Source: Akkermansiaceae bacterium (GTDB lineage Bacteria; Verrucomicrobiota; Verrucomicrobiia; Verrucomicrobiales; Akkermansiaceae). Taken from it: 64,000 nucleotides of DNA. A program made the translations under genes and the position numbers. Location of the stretch: positions 91,283 through 155,282 of the forward strand of contig JANYEC010000047.1 of the NCBI GenBank assembly GCA_025363295.1, written 5' to 3'. This document shows positions 26,925 to 36,431 of the stretch, one piece after another; the stretch's first letter is position 1, and each line of letters starts with the position of its first letter. A model generated the notes under the pieces. It was given only the letters and a program-made list of their open reading frames with translations. It searched no databases and had not been told where the DNA came from.

Positions 26925-29066
26925 TTAACCGAGGCGGTCACTGACGATTTCTTCGACGATATTGGTGGGGACTTGCTCGAAATGCGATGGGGTCATGGCA
27001 TAGGAAGCACGTCCTGAGGAGAGAGTGCGGACGGCAGTGGAATAGCCGAACATTTCTTTGAGAGGCACATTGGCATGCACAATAGAGAGCTTGCCTTTGG
27101 ACTCGGTGTTTTGGATCTGCCCACGGCGGCGGCTCAGATCGCCCATGACGTCACCTTGGTAATCGTCTGGGGTGGAAACTTCCACCGCCATGATCGGCTC
27201 AAGGAGGATGGACTTAGCTTTCTTGAAGCCGTCCTTCATGGCGAAAATGGCCGCCATAGTGAAAGCGTTTTCGTTGGAATCAACGTCGTGGTAGGAACCA
27301 TCGAGGATTTCAACGTGAACATCGATCACGGGATAACCGGCGATGATGCCGTTGGTCATCGACTCGTTGATGCCTTTATAGACGGCATTGATGTATTCTT
27401 TGGGAATTGTGCCACCGATGACTTTGTTTTCGATGGTGAGGCCCTTGCCCTTTTCGTTAGGCTTGAGAGAGATAATGACGTGGCCGTATTGGCCGCGACC
27501 TCCGGATTGCTTGATCAGCTTGCCCTCGCCGCCGGCGGATTGGGTGATGGTCTCGCGGTAAGCGATTTGGGGAGCACCCGTGTTAGCCTCTACCTTGAAC
27601 TCGCGGCGGATACGGTCGATGATGATCTCCAAGTGAAGCTCGCCCATTCCAGCGATGATCGTTTGGCCAGTTTCCTCGTCGGTCTTCACCTTGAAGGTCG
27701 GATCTTCTTCGGAGAGACGACCGAGTGCCATGCCCAGTTTCTCTTGGTCGGCCTTGGTTCTTGGCTCGACGGCCATTGAGATGACCGGTTCCGGGAAAGT
27801 CGGGGGTTCGAGAACCACATCGTGGTTATCGGCGGCGAGAGTATCGCCGGTGGTGACGTTCTTGATACCGACCATGGCGGCGATGTCACCGGAGTAGCAG
27901 GCATCGATGTCCTTGTGCTCGTTCGCCTGGATTTGGATCAAACGACCGACGCGCTCTGAGCGGCGGGTGCGTGGATTATAAACGGTATCGCCCTTGCGGA
28001 TGACGCCAGAATACACGCGGAAGAAAACGAGTTTGCCGACGAATTTGTCGGCCCAAAGTTTGAAAGCAAGAGAAACGAACTTTTCGTTGTCCGATGTGAT
28101 GACCTCGATGTTCTTCTCATGATCATCGGGATCCATACCAATGGCCGCTGGAATATCGAGCGGGCTTGGGAGGTAGTCGAGAACTGCATCGAGCAGATAT
28201 TGAACTCCTTTGTTTTTGAAAGCGGAACCACCCGCGACGGGGACCAGCAAATTGTTGATCGTCGCACGGCGGATGCCTTGCTTCAGCTCTTCGAGAGTGA
28301 TCGGCTCTTCGTTGAGGAATTTTTCACCCACGGCGTCATCCACGTCCGCAACAGCGTTGACGAGTTCGTCGTGGGCCTGTTTACAGAGTTTGATTTGATC
28401 GCCCTCGAGATCCTTGACGGTGTAGGTGGAACCAAATTTGTCATCGTCCGAATAATAGATCGCCTTTTGGTTCACCACGTCGATCTGGCCGATAAGTTGA
28501 TCTTCTGCGCCGATCGGAATCAGTATCCGGACGGCGTTCGCGCCTAACTTTTCTTTAACCTCATTGAAAACGCTCTGGAAATCAGCACCCGTGCGGTCCA
28601 TTTTATTGACGAACACGATGCGCGGAACGTTGTATTTCGTCGCCTGTCGCCAAACCGTTTCGGTTTGCGGTTGGACGCCGGCGACACCGCAGAAGACGAC
28701 GATGCAACCATCCAACACGCGAAGGGACCGCTCGACTTCAGCAGTGAAGTCAACGTGTCCCGGAGTATCGATGATGTTGATGCGTTGTTTCTGACCTGGG
28801 AAAAGCTTGGTCATCCCCTCTTCCTCATGCTGCCACCACTCGGTAGTAACGGCTGCGGAAGTGATGGTGATGCCGCGCTCGCGCTCCTGCTCCATCCAAT
28901 CGGTCGTAGCACCACCATCGTGGACTTCGCCGATTTTATGAATCATTCCCGTGTAAAACAGGATCCGTTCCGTGAGAGTCGTCTTACCCGCGTCAATGTG
29001 CGCGGCGATCCCGATATTTCGGGTGCGCTCGAGCACGTATTGGCGGTTTGGACTATTCGGATTCAC
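26925..29066 (-). CDS. fusA: Elongation factor G
   Basis: A 713-residue translational GTPase that drives translocation and, with RRF, recycling. G1 is [20 protein letters not shown], switch 1 [10 protein letters not shown]3 DTPGHVDF, G4 NKMD. Domains II-V follow with the normal ending. The G domain has a short insertion ([16 protein letters not shown]) between switch 1 and G3. It sits between rpsG and rpsJ, as in str operons, without tuf. Confidence 0.98.
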   Translation of the reverse strand: MNPNSPNRQYVLERTRNIGIAAHIDAGKTTLTERILFYTGMIHKIGEVHDGGATTDWMEQERERGITITSAAVTTEWWQHEEEGMTKLFPGQKQRINIIDTPGHVDFTAEVERSLRVLDGCIVVFCGVAGVQPQTETVWRQATKYNVPRIVFVNKMDRTGADFQSVFNEVKEKLGANAVRILIPIGAEDQLIGQIDVVNQKAIYYSDDDKFGSTYTVKDLEGDQIKLCKQAHDELVNAVADVDDAVGEKFLNEEPITLEELKQGIRRATINNLLVPVAGGSAFKNKGVQYLLDAVLDYLPSPLDIPAAIGMDPDDHEKNIEVITSDNEKFVSLAFKLWADKFVGKLVFFRVYSGVIRKGDTVYNPRTRRSERVGRLIQIQANEHKDIDACYSGDIAAMVGIKNVTTGDTLAADNHDVVLEPPTFPEPVISMAVEPRTKADQEKLGMALGRLSEEDPTFKVKTDEETGQTIIAGMGELHLEIIIDRIRREFKVEANTGAPQIAYRETITQSAGGEGKLIKQSGGRGQYGHVIISLKPNEKGKGLTIENKVIGGTIPKEYINAVYKGINESMTNGIIAGYPVIDVHVEILDGSYHDVDSNENAFTMAAIFAMKDGFKKAKSILLEPIMAVEVSTPDDYQGDVMGDLSRRRGQIQNTESKGKLSIVHANVPLKEMFGYSTAVRTLSSGRASYAMTPSHFEQVPTNIVEEIVSDRLG

Positions 29067-29097
29067 GGACGGAAATTGCTGGAGCGCTGTCAGTTAA

Positions 29098-29571
29098 TTA
29101 GAAACGGAAGTGAGCGAAGGCGCGGTTGGCTTGCGCCATCTTGTGCACATCGTCGCGTTTGCGGACGGCACTGCCTTGGTTGTTAGCAGCATCCTTGATC
29201 TCGTTGGCGAGAGCGACGTGCATCGGAGTGCCCTTGCGGTTGCGGGCGTAGTTGACGAGCCAACGCATCGAAAGCGACTCGGAACGGTCCGGAGCGACTT
29301 CGAGCGGCACCTGATAGGTCGCACCACCGACGCGGCGGGATTTCACTTCCACGCGTGGCTTGGTGTTCTCCACGGCACGGGTGATCACTTCGAGAGGATC
29401 GATGGTATCCACGCCTTCATTGGCGCGGTCGATTGCGGCGTAAACGATGCGCTGGGCGAGCGAACGTTTTCCGGATTCCATCACCTTGGTAATAAGGTGA
29501 CCAACGAGAGCGCTGTCGTAGCGAGGATCGCGACGGTCTGGCTTGGTGAAGATGCGCTTGCGGCGTGGCAT
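29098..29571 (-). CDS. rpsG: 30S ribosomal protein S7
   Basis: A 157-residue S7, primary binder of the 16S 3' domain and part of the E site: PRRKRIFTKPDRRDPRYDS, MESGKRSLAQRIVYAAID, DPLEVITRAVENTKPRVEVKSRRVGGATYQVP. Normal length and order. Confidence 0.98.
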   Translation of the reverse strand: MPRRKRIFTKPDRRDPRYDSALVGHLITKVMESGKRSLAQRIVYAAIDRANEGVDTIDPLEVITRAVENTKPRVEVKSRRVGGATYQVPLEVAPDRSESLSMRWLVNYARNRKGTPMHVALANEIKDAANNQGSAVRKRDDVHKMAQANRAFAHFRF

Positions 29572-29604
29572 GGCGTTGGGATGGTGTGTTAGTGGATTTG
29601 AAAA

Positions 29605-30018
29605 TTACTTCTTCCCGCCTTTTTTGGCGGGAGCGGCGACGGCACCGGGTTTCGGACGCTTCGCACCATACTTGGAGCGGCTTTGACGGCGCTTATCGAC
29701 ACCAAGGGTATCGAGCGAACCACGGACGATGTGGTAGCGCACACCCGGAAGGTCCTTCACCCGTCCACCGCGAACGAGGACGATGGAGTGTTCCTGGAGG
29801 TTGTGGCCTTCACCGCCGATGTAGGCGATGACTTCGAATCCGTTCGTAAGGCGAACCTTAGCGACTTTACGGAGAGCCGAGTTAGGCTTCTTAGGCGTGC
29901 GAGTCATGACTTGAAGACATACTCCGCGGCGCTGTGGGCAGTTGACAAGAGCGGGTGACTTCGACTTTTCGGCCGGAGTGAGGCGTCCCTTGCGAACGAG
30001 CTGATTGATGGTCGGCAT
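29605..30018 (-). CDS. rpsL: 30S ribosomal protein S12
   Basis: A 137-residue S12 of the decoding centre: [68 protein letters not shown]. The lysines of TPKKPNS, sites of streptomycin resistance, are wild type. The start at 30018 is the family start; a 13-residue upstream extension in the same frame is not conserved. A Lys/Ala-rich tail ends the protein. First gene of the str/S10/spc block. Confidence 0.97.
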   Translation of the reverse strand: MPTINQLVRKGRLTPAEKSKSPALVNCPQRRGVCLQVMTRTPKKPNSALRKVAKVRLTNGFEVIAYIGGEGHNLQEHSIVLVRGGRVKDLPGVRYHIVRGSLDTLGVDKRRQSRSKYGAKRPKPGAVAAPAKKGGKK

Positions 30019-30168
30019 GATTTCCTTGCAGTGGTTCTGATTTTCCCATGGGGACAAACCGGAGCGACGACAAGGCGACCTTGTAGTAGCTTTTTTCCGG
30101 AGCTGGACCCGATAAATTTTCCCTGTAATTTAGGCTACCTCGATTAAAACGTCGGCAGCCCTCGCTGT

Positions 30169-30176
30169 GGGGGGGG
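30169..30176. repeat. Homopolymer tract G8 (C8 in the transcript sense)
   Basis: Eight consecutive G on the plus strand, located just downstream of the candidate -10 box of the rpsL promoter, about 150 bases before the start codon. Confidence 0.8.
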
Positions 30177-30178
30177 CG

Positions 30179-30245
30179 ACTCTAGGAATCGAACTCAACC
30201 TGACAAGCCCTATTTTGCAATTTTTTCTAATTTTTAGTCAAATTC
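30179..30245 (-). promoter_or_regulatory. Candidate promoter of the rpsL-rpsG-fusA-S10 block
   Basis: On the minus strand, TTGTCA (30206-30201) and TAGAGT (30184-30179) are separated by 16 bases and preceded by an A/T-rich stretch (about 30210-30245), like an UP element of a strong ribosomal promoter. Initiation would fall on or beside the C8 tract. The rest of the 306-base gap 30019-30324 holds no gene that I can see. The match to the sigma-70 consensus is partial. Confidence 0.35.
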
Positions 30246-30324
30246 AGCAAATCCTGCCGAATTCGACCTCTTGCCAGTAAATATCAGGCACCAATCTCAA
30301 GCGAATTTGCCAAAACAGCCGCCA

Positions 30325-32097
30325 TTACCGCTTCGGCAGCTCTCCCGATGGCGGTGATTTCACGAATTTCTCGTCCGTTAGAGTCTTGAGAAATGCTACC
30401 AAGGCAGATTTATCAGACGCACTCAGATTAAGCCCGGCGACTGGATGCTTCGCGAGGTTCGGGTCCAGCGTCGGGCTTTGCGCGATAGGATTGCTGTAGT
30501 GGTCGATGACTTCCTCCAAGGTAGAGAAGCGCCCGTCGTGCATGTAGGGAGCTGTGAGAGCGACGTTTCGCAGGCTGGGCGTCGCAAATTTTCCCATGTC
30601 CGATGCCAACCCGGTCACCTTGACTCGGCCCGGGTCATTGGCGAGGGTGATCCCATTGTTGTGAAATTGTTGATCGCCGAAAAGCGCGCCACCGTGACAA
30701 TGAAAACAATCCGCACCAAAATTGCCGGTGCGGGGCTCATATTCCGACATAAAAAGCTCAAATCCCCGCTGCTCCTCCGCAGTCAAGCTTCCTTGACCTT
30801 GAAAGGCCCTATCAAATTTCGAATCAAACGAGGTGAGCGTGAGAAGATATTGCTCCAGCGCGAGGCCAATCTTTTCTCCGCTCACCTCGGGAGAACCAAA
30901 TGCTGCGGCGAAGTGAGCGGGATAGTCCATCTTTTCTGCTAATTTCGCGGTCACACGCTCCAGCGTTTCGTCCATCTCAGTGTGATCCTGAATCGGCATC
31001 AGTGCCTGTGCCCGCAGCGATGGCGCACGACCGTCCCAGAAAAAGCGATTTTTCCACGCTAGATTCTGCAGCGGCATCGAATTGCGGCTGCCGATCTGGC
31101 CACGCACGCCCACACTGAAACGCCGTGCATCATTGAAGGCCCCATCCGGCGTGTGGCATGAGGCACAGGAAAGAGTGCCATCGCGCGACAATGCAGTTTC
31201 TGAGAAAAGTTGCTTACCAAGTGCAACCCTCTCCTCGATCAGTGGATTGTCGCGCGGTAGATCAGGGATCGGGAAACTACGGCTCATGATAAAGCGATAG
31301 GGCGTGTATTTCTCCGGCAAATACGGCGGCTTCAATGGCGAAGGCCTACTGATCGATGGCTTCGCAGAGAGCACCTGCCGCACCCGAAAGGCTGCGGGCA
31401 TGTTCGCCAGTAGCCCCCTGAGAATCGGATCGCCCTCACGTGAGTGGGTCGCCGTGCCGTCTTTCAAAAACGACAGAGGATGCGGCGCGTTGAGCAAAGT
31501 GGCGATGTCGAAATCGAGCTGCATCGCGCAGTCGTTCGTCAGATCTAAATCCGCTAACAGGCTGACTCGCGTGCGGTTCGGATCACGAGCGAAATGATAG
31601 GCATAGCCGCTTGTTCCATCGGTGCTGGTGCGGAAATGTCCCTCCAGCGCGAGGAAAATATAGCCGCCCTGCCAACTCCAATGCAGCCCATCCAGATTCG
31701 CATTGAGCGCGTGATCCGCCGGAAATTTCGACGGGTCGGCAGCATTTGCTTCAGCGTCCGGTCCGACGTGGAATCGAATACTGCGATAAACGCCCACGGG
31801 CACTTCATCGAAGCGGATCACCGTTCGCCGCGCCTCGGCATCCAGCCAAGCGTATTGTTTTGGAAACTCCACCCATGTCCCATCCGGTCGCTCTAAAGCA
31901 AATCCACTCAACAGATAACTCAACCTCGTGACGGAAAACGTCTCACCCGCTACATTCTGATAGCGTAACGAATCCAAAAACAACGGATCCCCTTTGAATG
32001 TCGGATTGATCGAAATCTCAAGCGTCGCCCCGAATCCGGCAGTGCCGGCCACAAGCAGTGCGATCATTCCCGAGAAATAAGTCCAAAGCCCACACAT
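30325..32097 (-). CDS. Secreted fusion of an MbnP-like copper-binding protein and an MbnH-like di-heme peroxidase
   Basis: A 590-residue exported protein. After a signal peptide (about 1-24), residues about 25-240 match the MbnP family: ISINPTFKGDPL, TRLSYLLSGFALE, FDEVPVGVYRSIRFHVG and the Trp-rich LHWSWQGGYIFLALEG (Trp140, Trp142). Residues about 275-575 are a bacterial di-heme cytochrome c peroxidase/MauG-type domain, with heme sites CASCH (311-315) and CFHCH (464-468), LGKQLFSETALS, FFWDGRA and TPSLRNVALTAPYMHDG. In methanotrophs and other bacteria, MbnH is known to convert a tryptophan of its partner MbnP to kynurenine, which is needed for copper binding; there they are separate genes. 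Here they are one chain. Function in periplasmic copper handling is inferred. A 9-bp inverted repeat lies just before the start. Confidence 0.88.
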   Translation of the reverse strand: MCGLWTYFSGMIALLVAGTAGFGATLEISINPTFKGDPLFLDSLRYQNVAGETFSVTRLSYLLSGFALERPDGTWVEFPKQYAWLDAEARRTVIRFDEVPVGVYRSIRFHVGPDAEANAADPSKFPADHALNANLDGLHWSWQGGYIFLALEGHFRTSTDGTSGYAYHFARDPNRTRVSLLADLDLTNDCAMQLDFDIATLLNAPHPLSFLKDGTATHSREGDPILRGLLANMPAAFRVRQVLSAKPSISRPSPLKPPYLPEKYTPYRFIMSRSFPIPDLPRDNPLIEERVALGKQLFSETALSRDGTLSCASCHTPDGAFNDARRFSVGVRGQIGSRNSMPLQNLAWKNRFFWDGRAPSLRAQALMPIQDHTEMDETLERVTAKLAEKMDYPAHFAAAFGSPEVSGEKIGLALEQYLLTLTSFDSKFDRAFQGQGSLTAEEQRGFELFMSEYEPRTGNFGADCFHCHGGALFGDQQFHNNGITLANDPGRVKVTGLASDMGKFATPSLRNVALTAPYMHDGRFSTLEEVIDHYSNPIAQSPTLDPNLAKHPVAGLNLSASDKSALVAFLKTLTDEKFVKSPPSGELPKR

Positions 32098-32107
32098 TTT
32101 GATGAGT

Positions 32108-32139
32108 CACTGGATCAAAGACTGACCCAAGATCCAGTG
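32108..32139. promoter_or_regulatory. Perfect 9-bp inverted repeat just upstream of the MbnP-MbnH fusion gene
   Basis: Arms CACTGGATC (32108-32116) and GATCCAGTG (32131-32139) are separated by 14 bases and end 10 bases before the start codon. No Shine-Dalgarno sequence is visible in those 10 bases. It may be an operator or a translation-controlling hairpin. Confidence 0.5.
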
Positions 32140-32203
32140 GAATCGCAAACAACCGCAAAGAAGACAGTCACCGGCAATCATAGAGACGCCGCTACAAGGG
32201 GTG

Positions 32204-33970
32204 TTAGGCTAACTGCGTTTCCACGAGAAAACGATAGGTCCCATTGTGATCGATGAGCTCCTCATGCGTGCCACTCTCCACGATTTTCCCTTGATTGAAA
32301 ACGAGGATGGAATCGGCGTGGCGGACGGTGGAAAGGCGATGCGCGATGACTAGGCTGGTCCGACCTTTCATCAGGCGTTCCAAGGCTTCGTTGACGAGGC
32401 GTTCACTCTCAGAATCGAGGGCGGAAGTCGCTTCATCTAGCAGGAGTATGCGAGGATCTGCTAGAATCGCACGGGCGATGGCGATGCGTTGGCGTTGGCC
32501 ACCGGAAAGCTTGGTCCCGCGTGGGCCGACGAGGGTCCCGAAGCCTTCGGGCAAGGCCGAAATATATTCGTAAGCGTTTGCCTGCTTCGCGGCCGCTTCG
32601 ATTTCCTCAAGCGATGCGCCGGGCTTTCCATACTCGATATTCTCACGAATGCTCCCGCCAAAAAGCAGAACCTCCTGAGGCACGATGGCAATCTGCGAGC
32701 GAAGCGCGGCGAGGGAGAGGCTGGAGGCAGGACGGTTGTCAAAAAGGACTTGGCCCTTTTCCGGCACATTAAAGCCGAGGATCAGCGAAAAAACGGAGGA
32801 TTTCCCCGCACCCGACGGGCCCACGAGGGCGACGCGCTGACCGGGGCGGACGAAAAAATTCAAGTCGGAGAGGACTTGGACATCAGGCCGCGAGGGATAA
32901 CGGAATGATAGGTGTTCGAAGGCGAGGTAACCCGTTAGTTTTGCATCCGGATCACCATCGGTGCGCTCAGGAGGAGTATCTAGCAGTTCGCGCAGCCGCT
33001 CAGTGGCTCCGGCGGTGGCTTGGAACTGCGAGATGATTTCCGGAAACGAGCCGAGCGACGCGCCAACAAAAATGGAAAAGAGGATGAAGGAAACAAAATT
33101 AGTGCCGTTGATTTCGCCATGGGCCAGCATGCGAGCGCCGGACCAAGCGACAAAGGCGATGGTGCCAAAAAGCGCGAAGATGATAAATGATAGAAACGCG
33201 GCGCGGTGTTTTGCGCCCCGCATGGTGACGCCAAAAAATGCCTGCAACGAGCGATCATAGCGGGCTTCCTCGAAGGGCTCGTTGGTATAAGATTTTACAT
33301 CGGCGATGCCTTGCACGGTTTCCTCAATCACGGTTCCAGCCTCTGCGAGCGAGTCTTGAGCGGACTTGGAAAACCCTCGGACTTTTCTGCCGAAAAAAGC
33401 GATGGCAAGCACGACGAACGGCACGCTACCCAGCATGATGAGCGATAATTTCCACGAAGCAACGAAGATGAAAACCAACCCGCCAATAAGGATGACTGTC
33501 TGTCTAACTGCCTGCGGGACGGTATTGAGAAGCGTATCGCGGACGACGCCAAGATCAGCGGAAACCCGGTTGCTGAGGGCGCCGGAACGTTGCTCCTGAA
33601 AATACGGCACCGGCAGGCGGATGAGGTGAGCGAACAAATCGCGGCGCAACCGATTTAGCGCGGACTCACCGGATCGAATAAAACCTTGGACGCGAAAAAA
33701 CGCAATGGCCGCTTGGAGAGCAAGCGCGGCGACGAGTTCCAACACCACTCGGTTAGATTTCGCGAGGACCTGTGCCGGATTGACCCCAGATTTAAGCGCG
33801 TCAGTTGGGTTTCCTATCAGCTCTTTGAGAAACCACGGAAAAGCCAACGAAAGCATCGCGGTGAAGAACAGGGCCGCCAACGATGGAATGAAAATGGCCT
33901 TTTCCTGCATGAGATAGCCGAGCACCCATCGGTGGGAGGAAATCGGCTTCTTCTTTTTCGGCTCGGACAT
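32204..33970 (-). CDS. ABC-type exporter, fused permease and ATPase (MsbA/lipid-multidrug type)
   Basis: A 588-residue half-transporter expected to work as a homodimer. About six transmembrane helices fill residues 20-320. The ATPase follows, with Walker A GPSGAGKSS near 384, an IVPQEVLLFGGSIRENI Q-loop, the signature LSGGQRQRIAIARA near 487, Walker B RILLLDEATSALD and AHRLSTVRHAD. The C-terminal SGTHEELI is typical of MsbA/LmrA-like exporters of lipids or hydrophobic compounds. The substrate is unknown. It is divergent from rsmA and upstream of the MbnP-MbnH gene on the same strand (106-base gap). Confidence 0.93.
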   Translation of the reverse strand: MSEPKKKKPISSHRWVLGYLMQEKAIFIPSLAALFFTAMLSLAFPWFLKELIGNPTDALKSGVNPAQVLAKSNRVVLELVAALALQAAIAFFRVQGFIRSGESALNRLRRDLFAHLIRLPVPYFQEQRSGALSNRVSADLGVVRDTLLNTVPQAVRQTVILIGGLVFIFVASWKLSLIMLGSVPFVVLAIAFFGRKVRGFSKSAQDSLAEAGTVIEETVQGIADVKSYTNEPFEEARYDRSLQAFFGVTMRGAKHRAAFLSFIIFALFGTIAFVAWSGARMLAHGEINGTNFVSFILFSIFVGASLGSFPEIISQFQATAGATERLRELLDTPPERTDGDPDAKLTGYLAFEHLSFRYPSRPDVQVLSDLNFFVRPGQRVALVGPSGAGKSSVFSLILGFNVPEKGQVLFDNRPASSLSLAALRSQIAIVPQEVLLFGGSIRENIEYGKPGASLEEIEAAAKQANAYEYISALPEGFGTLVGPRGTKLSGGQRQRIAIARAILADPRILLLDEATSALDSESERLVNEALERLMKGRTSLVIAHRLSTVRHADSILVFNQGKIVESGTHEELIDHNGTYRFLVETQLA

Positions 33971-34092
33971 GCGCGGATGGGAAACGATGGAGTGGGTTGC
34001 GTCAATGATTGGGATTAATCGAAATGCGGAGAACGCTGAGTTTCGCTTCCCTTCATCCTAGGAGTTGCGCCCTGCGCCGGGATGCGTCATGG

Positions 34093-35451
34093 ATGGCGGC
34101 CATGACGGGTAAGGAAATTCGGGAGGTGCTGGATCAGGCACGAGTGCTGCCTAGCAAACAACTGGGACAAAATTTTCTCATCGATCCTAACATGGCGCGC
34201 TGGATCGTGGCGCAATTAGAAATTTCCGAGGATGACGCGGTGTGCGAAGTGGGGCCTGGCACCGGTGCGCTGAGCGTGCACTTGGTGGGGAAAGTGCGAC
34301 GCCTAATTCTCATCGAGTTCGATGGCCGGCTGGCGGGTGCCCTGCGGGAGCGTTTCAAGGACGATCCAAGCGTGGAAGTGCACCATGCAGATGGCGCGAA
34401 ATTCGATGGCCGGACGCTTTTCAAATACCGAAAACTCAAATTCTTAGGAAACCTGCCTTACTCGTGCGGCGGTGCGATCATGAAAAATTTACTGAGCCGC
34501 CCGCATCCTTTCGAGCGGGCGGTGATCATGTTACAAAAGGAAGTCATCACGCGCCTCGCCGCGCAACCGGGGACGAAAGATTATGGCATTCTCTCACTGC
34601 GGACGCAGGCGAATTGGGAGGTCGAGCCGCTTCGAACCGTGCCGCCCGAGGCGTTCTATCCACGGCCGACGATCGATTCTGCGGTGGCGGTGCTGCGGCC
34701 GAGAACCTCGGGATTGCCGCCGTTTGATTACCGGCTCTTCGACGAACTGATCCGGCGCGGCTTCGCGCAGCGGCGGAAGCAGTTGAAAAAACAAATGCCA
34801 GACGAGCCTGCGTGGGAGGAAATTTCCAGCGGACTGAATCTATCAGCCACGGTCCGCGGCGAGGAGCTGACCTTGAGCCAGTGGGTGGATCTAACACGTG
34901 CTTACGATCCCCATCCGCTGAAGGACCTGCCACAGAAGGCAGGTGAGATCTTTGATGTGGTGGATGAAAACGACGTCGTCATCGGTCAGGCGACGCGAGG
35001 CGAGGTGCATGCGCAAAAAATGCTACACCGCGCGGTCCATATCTTTGTTTCTAACAAACGTGGCGATCTGCTTTTGCAAAAGCGCTCCTTGCTGAAGGAC
35101 GCGCACCCAGGCGTTTGGGATTCCAGCGTTTCCGGGCATCTCGATGCCGGGGAAGATTATCCGGCGGCTGCCATCCGCGAGCTGGAGGAGGAAATGGGGA
35201 TCGTCGTGAATTCGGCGCCCGAGGAAATCACCCGCATCGCCCCCTCGGAAGCAACCGGGTGGGAGCACATACGGCTTTTCCGCACGTTTCATGATGGAAG
35301 CCTGCGCTTTCCAAGCGCGGAAATCGACACCGCGATGTGGTTTCCGATTGCGGAAATCGAAACTTGGATCGCCAATCGCCCGGAGGATTTTGCCAGCGGA
35401 TTTCTGGAGTGTTGGAAAGTCGCGCATGGGCATAATAACCACACTCCTTGA
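34093..35451 (+). CDS. rsmA: 16S rRNA (A1518/A1519) dimethyltransferase RsmA fused to a Nudix hydrolase
   Basis: A 452-residue two-domain protein. Residues about 1-270 are RsmA/KsgA: KQLGQNFLIDPNMARWIVAQL, the SAM motif EVGPGTGALSVHLVG, and NLPYSCGGAIM (the NLPY catalytic motif); it dimethylates two adenines in 16S helix 45. Residues about 285-450 are a Nudix domain like those of IPP isomerase / YfcD-type proteins (VDENDVVIGQATRGEVH, LHRAVHIFV), with a full Nudix box near 347-370 (GHLDAGEDYPAAA, then RELEEEMG). The ATG at 34093 or 34102 is near the family start; the ORF's first residues from 34009 are not conserved. The Nudix substrate is unknown. Confidence 0.92.
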   Translation: MAAMTGKEIREVLDQARVLPSKQLGQNFLIDPNMARWIVAQLEISEDDAVCEVGPGTGALSVHLVGKVRRLILIEFDGRLAGALRERFKDDPSVEVHHADGAKFDGRTLFKYRKLKFLGNLPYSCGGAIMKNLLSRPHPFERAVIMLQKEVITRLAAQPGTKDYGILSLRTQANWEVEPLRTVPPEAFYPRPTIDSAVAVLRPRTSGLPPFDYRLFDELIRRGFAQRRKQLKKQMPDEPAWEEISSGLNLSATVRGEELTLSQWVDLTRAYDPHPLKDLPQKAGEIFDVVDENDVVIGQATRGEVHAQKMLHRAVHIFVSNKRGDLLLQKRSLLKDAHPGVWDSSVSGHLDAGEDYPAAAIRELEEEMGIVVNSAPEEITRIAPSEATGWEHIRLFRTFHDGSLRFPSAEIDTAMWFPIAEIETWIANRPEDFASGFLECWKVAHGHNNHTP

Positions 35452-35457
35452 AATTTC

Positions 35458-36075
35458 CTAACGGCGGCGCGATTGTTCTTCGATGAAAATTTCCGCTAGG
35501 CGGAAACAGCGGCGGGAGAGATCCTTCGCGTCGTTGTCACCGATGAGGGCGACTCCTTCTTCGCTGACCTCTGCCAGATAGATTTTCCACGCCATCTTGG
35601 TGAGAAGCTCCGGGTCCACTTTCGGGCGTTGCGGCTGTTGAGGCTGCGGCGCGGGACGAGGCTGTTGGGGAACATCGGCAGATTTCACTGACTCCGGCGT
35701 GGCAATTGTGTAAACCTCCTCGGTGGCATGCCCGCCACCATTCTGCGGTGCGGCGGACTGGCCTTTGCCTTTGCGGCGGCGGCGCTTGCGTTTCGGGCCG
35801 CCTTCCGACTGGGATTGGCTGCCACCGGCGGATTCAGACTCGGGCTCGGGCCATTCGCCACCTGCCCGGGATGGAGCTTCCGAATCATCGTCATCGCGGT
35901 CAGGCGCGGACGACGAAGGAAAGGGAATGCTGGGAATGTCAGCGGCGGGTTCTTCCGCAGGAGCCGCCTTGGCGACTTTCTTGGGCCGTGGAGTGGAAAC
36001 TCGGCGGACACGCGGCGCGCTCACGGCTTCTGGATTCGGGGAAATTTCGGGGGAGGATGCTGTTTCTTCGCTCAT
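35458..36075 (-). CDS. Hypothetical disordered basic/acidic protein with small C-terminal helical domain
   Basis: A 205-residue protein that I do not recognise. The ATG at 36075 gives MSEETASSPEISPN. Residues 1-140 are low complexity: Pro/Glu/Ser/Ala-rich with a basic block (GPKRKRRRRKGKGQ) that could bind nucleic acid, then a Pro/Gln linker. The last 60 or so residues (DPELLTKMAWKIYLAEVSEEGVALI, then RRCFRLAEIFIEEQ) look like an ordered helical domain. It converges with rsmA with only 6 bases between stops. No function can be assigned. Confidence 0.7.
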   Translation of the reverse strand: MSEETASSPEISPNPEAVSAPRVRRVSTPRPKKVAKAAPAEEPAADIPSIPFPSSSAPDRDDDDSEAPSRAGGEWPEPESESAGGSQSQSEGGPKRKRRRRKGKGQSAAPQNGGGHATEEVYTIATPESVKSADVPQQPRPAPQPQQPQRPKVDPELLTKMAWKIYLAEVSEEGVALIGDNDAKDLSRRCFRLAEIFIEEQSRRR

Positions 36076-36179
36076 GTGGTTGAGAGAAGCAAGCCCGCCG
36101 GAGCGCCTGGCGTCGAGAAGATTCAAACTCGAGAAGCTCATAAAATCCCAAGAAAACACCGCTCGCCAGGCATCGTTGG

Positions 36180-36431
36180 ATGAGTTACGATCCCGTCGTG
36201 AATGAATTAATTGAATCGGGAGATCCAAGGGCCAAGGTGGTCGGCAAGCGCCGACCGCCACCCGCAAGCGGCGAAGGAGACTGGGAACAATTCGACTGGC
36301 TCCAGCGGAATTTTCAACGCTTGTGGGTCGGACTACCTTTTCCGAAGGGAGTTCATCGTTTCAAGAGCATGGAAGAATTCGACGAATGGAAGACGAACCT
36401 GATGATACGGAACGCACCCGGCCGCCGTTGA
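36180..36431 (+). CDS. Small hypothetical protein upstream of a nucleotidyltransferase, possible antitoxin or partner
   Basis: An 83-residue protein (MSYDPVVNELIESGDPRAK, then GDWEQFDWLQRNFQRLWVGLPFPKGVHRF). I do not recognise the family. Its TGA overlaps the next gene's ATG as TGATG, which signals translational coupling. The pairing of a small first gene with a minimal nucleotidyltransferase is common in toxin-antitoxin-like modules, so it may neutralise or guide its partner. This is inference from arrangement. Confidence 0.6.
   Translation: MSYDPVVNELIESGDPRAKVVGKRRPPPASGEGDWEQFDWLQRNFQRLWVGLPFPKGVHRFKSMEEFDEWKTNLMIRNAPGRR

Noticed and set aside
30160..30210. Minus-strand GAGTTCGATTCC resembling a tRNA or tmRNA T-arm
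   Set aside because: The flanking stem has mismatches and no acceptor, D-arm or anticodon arm can be built around it; it lies in the promoter region of rpsL.
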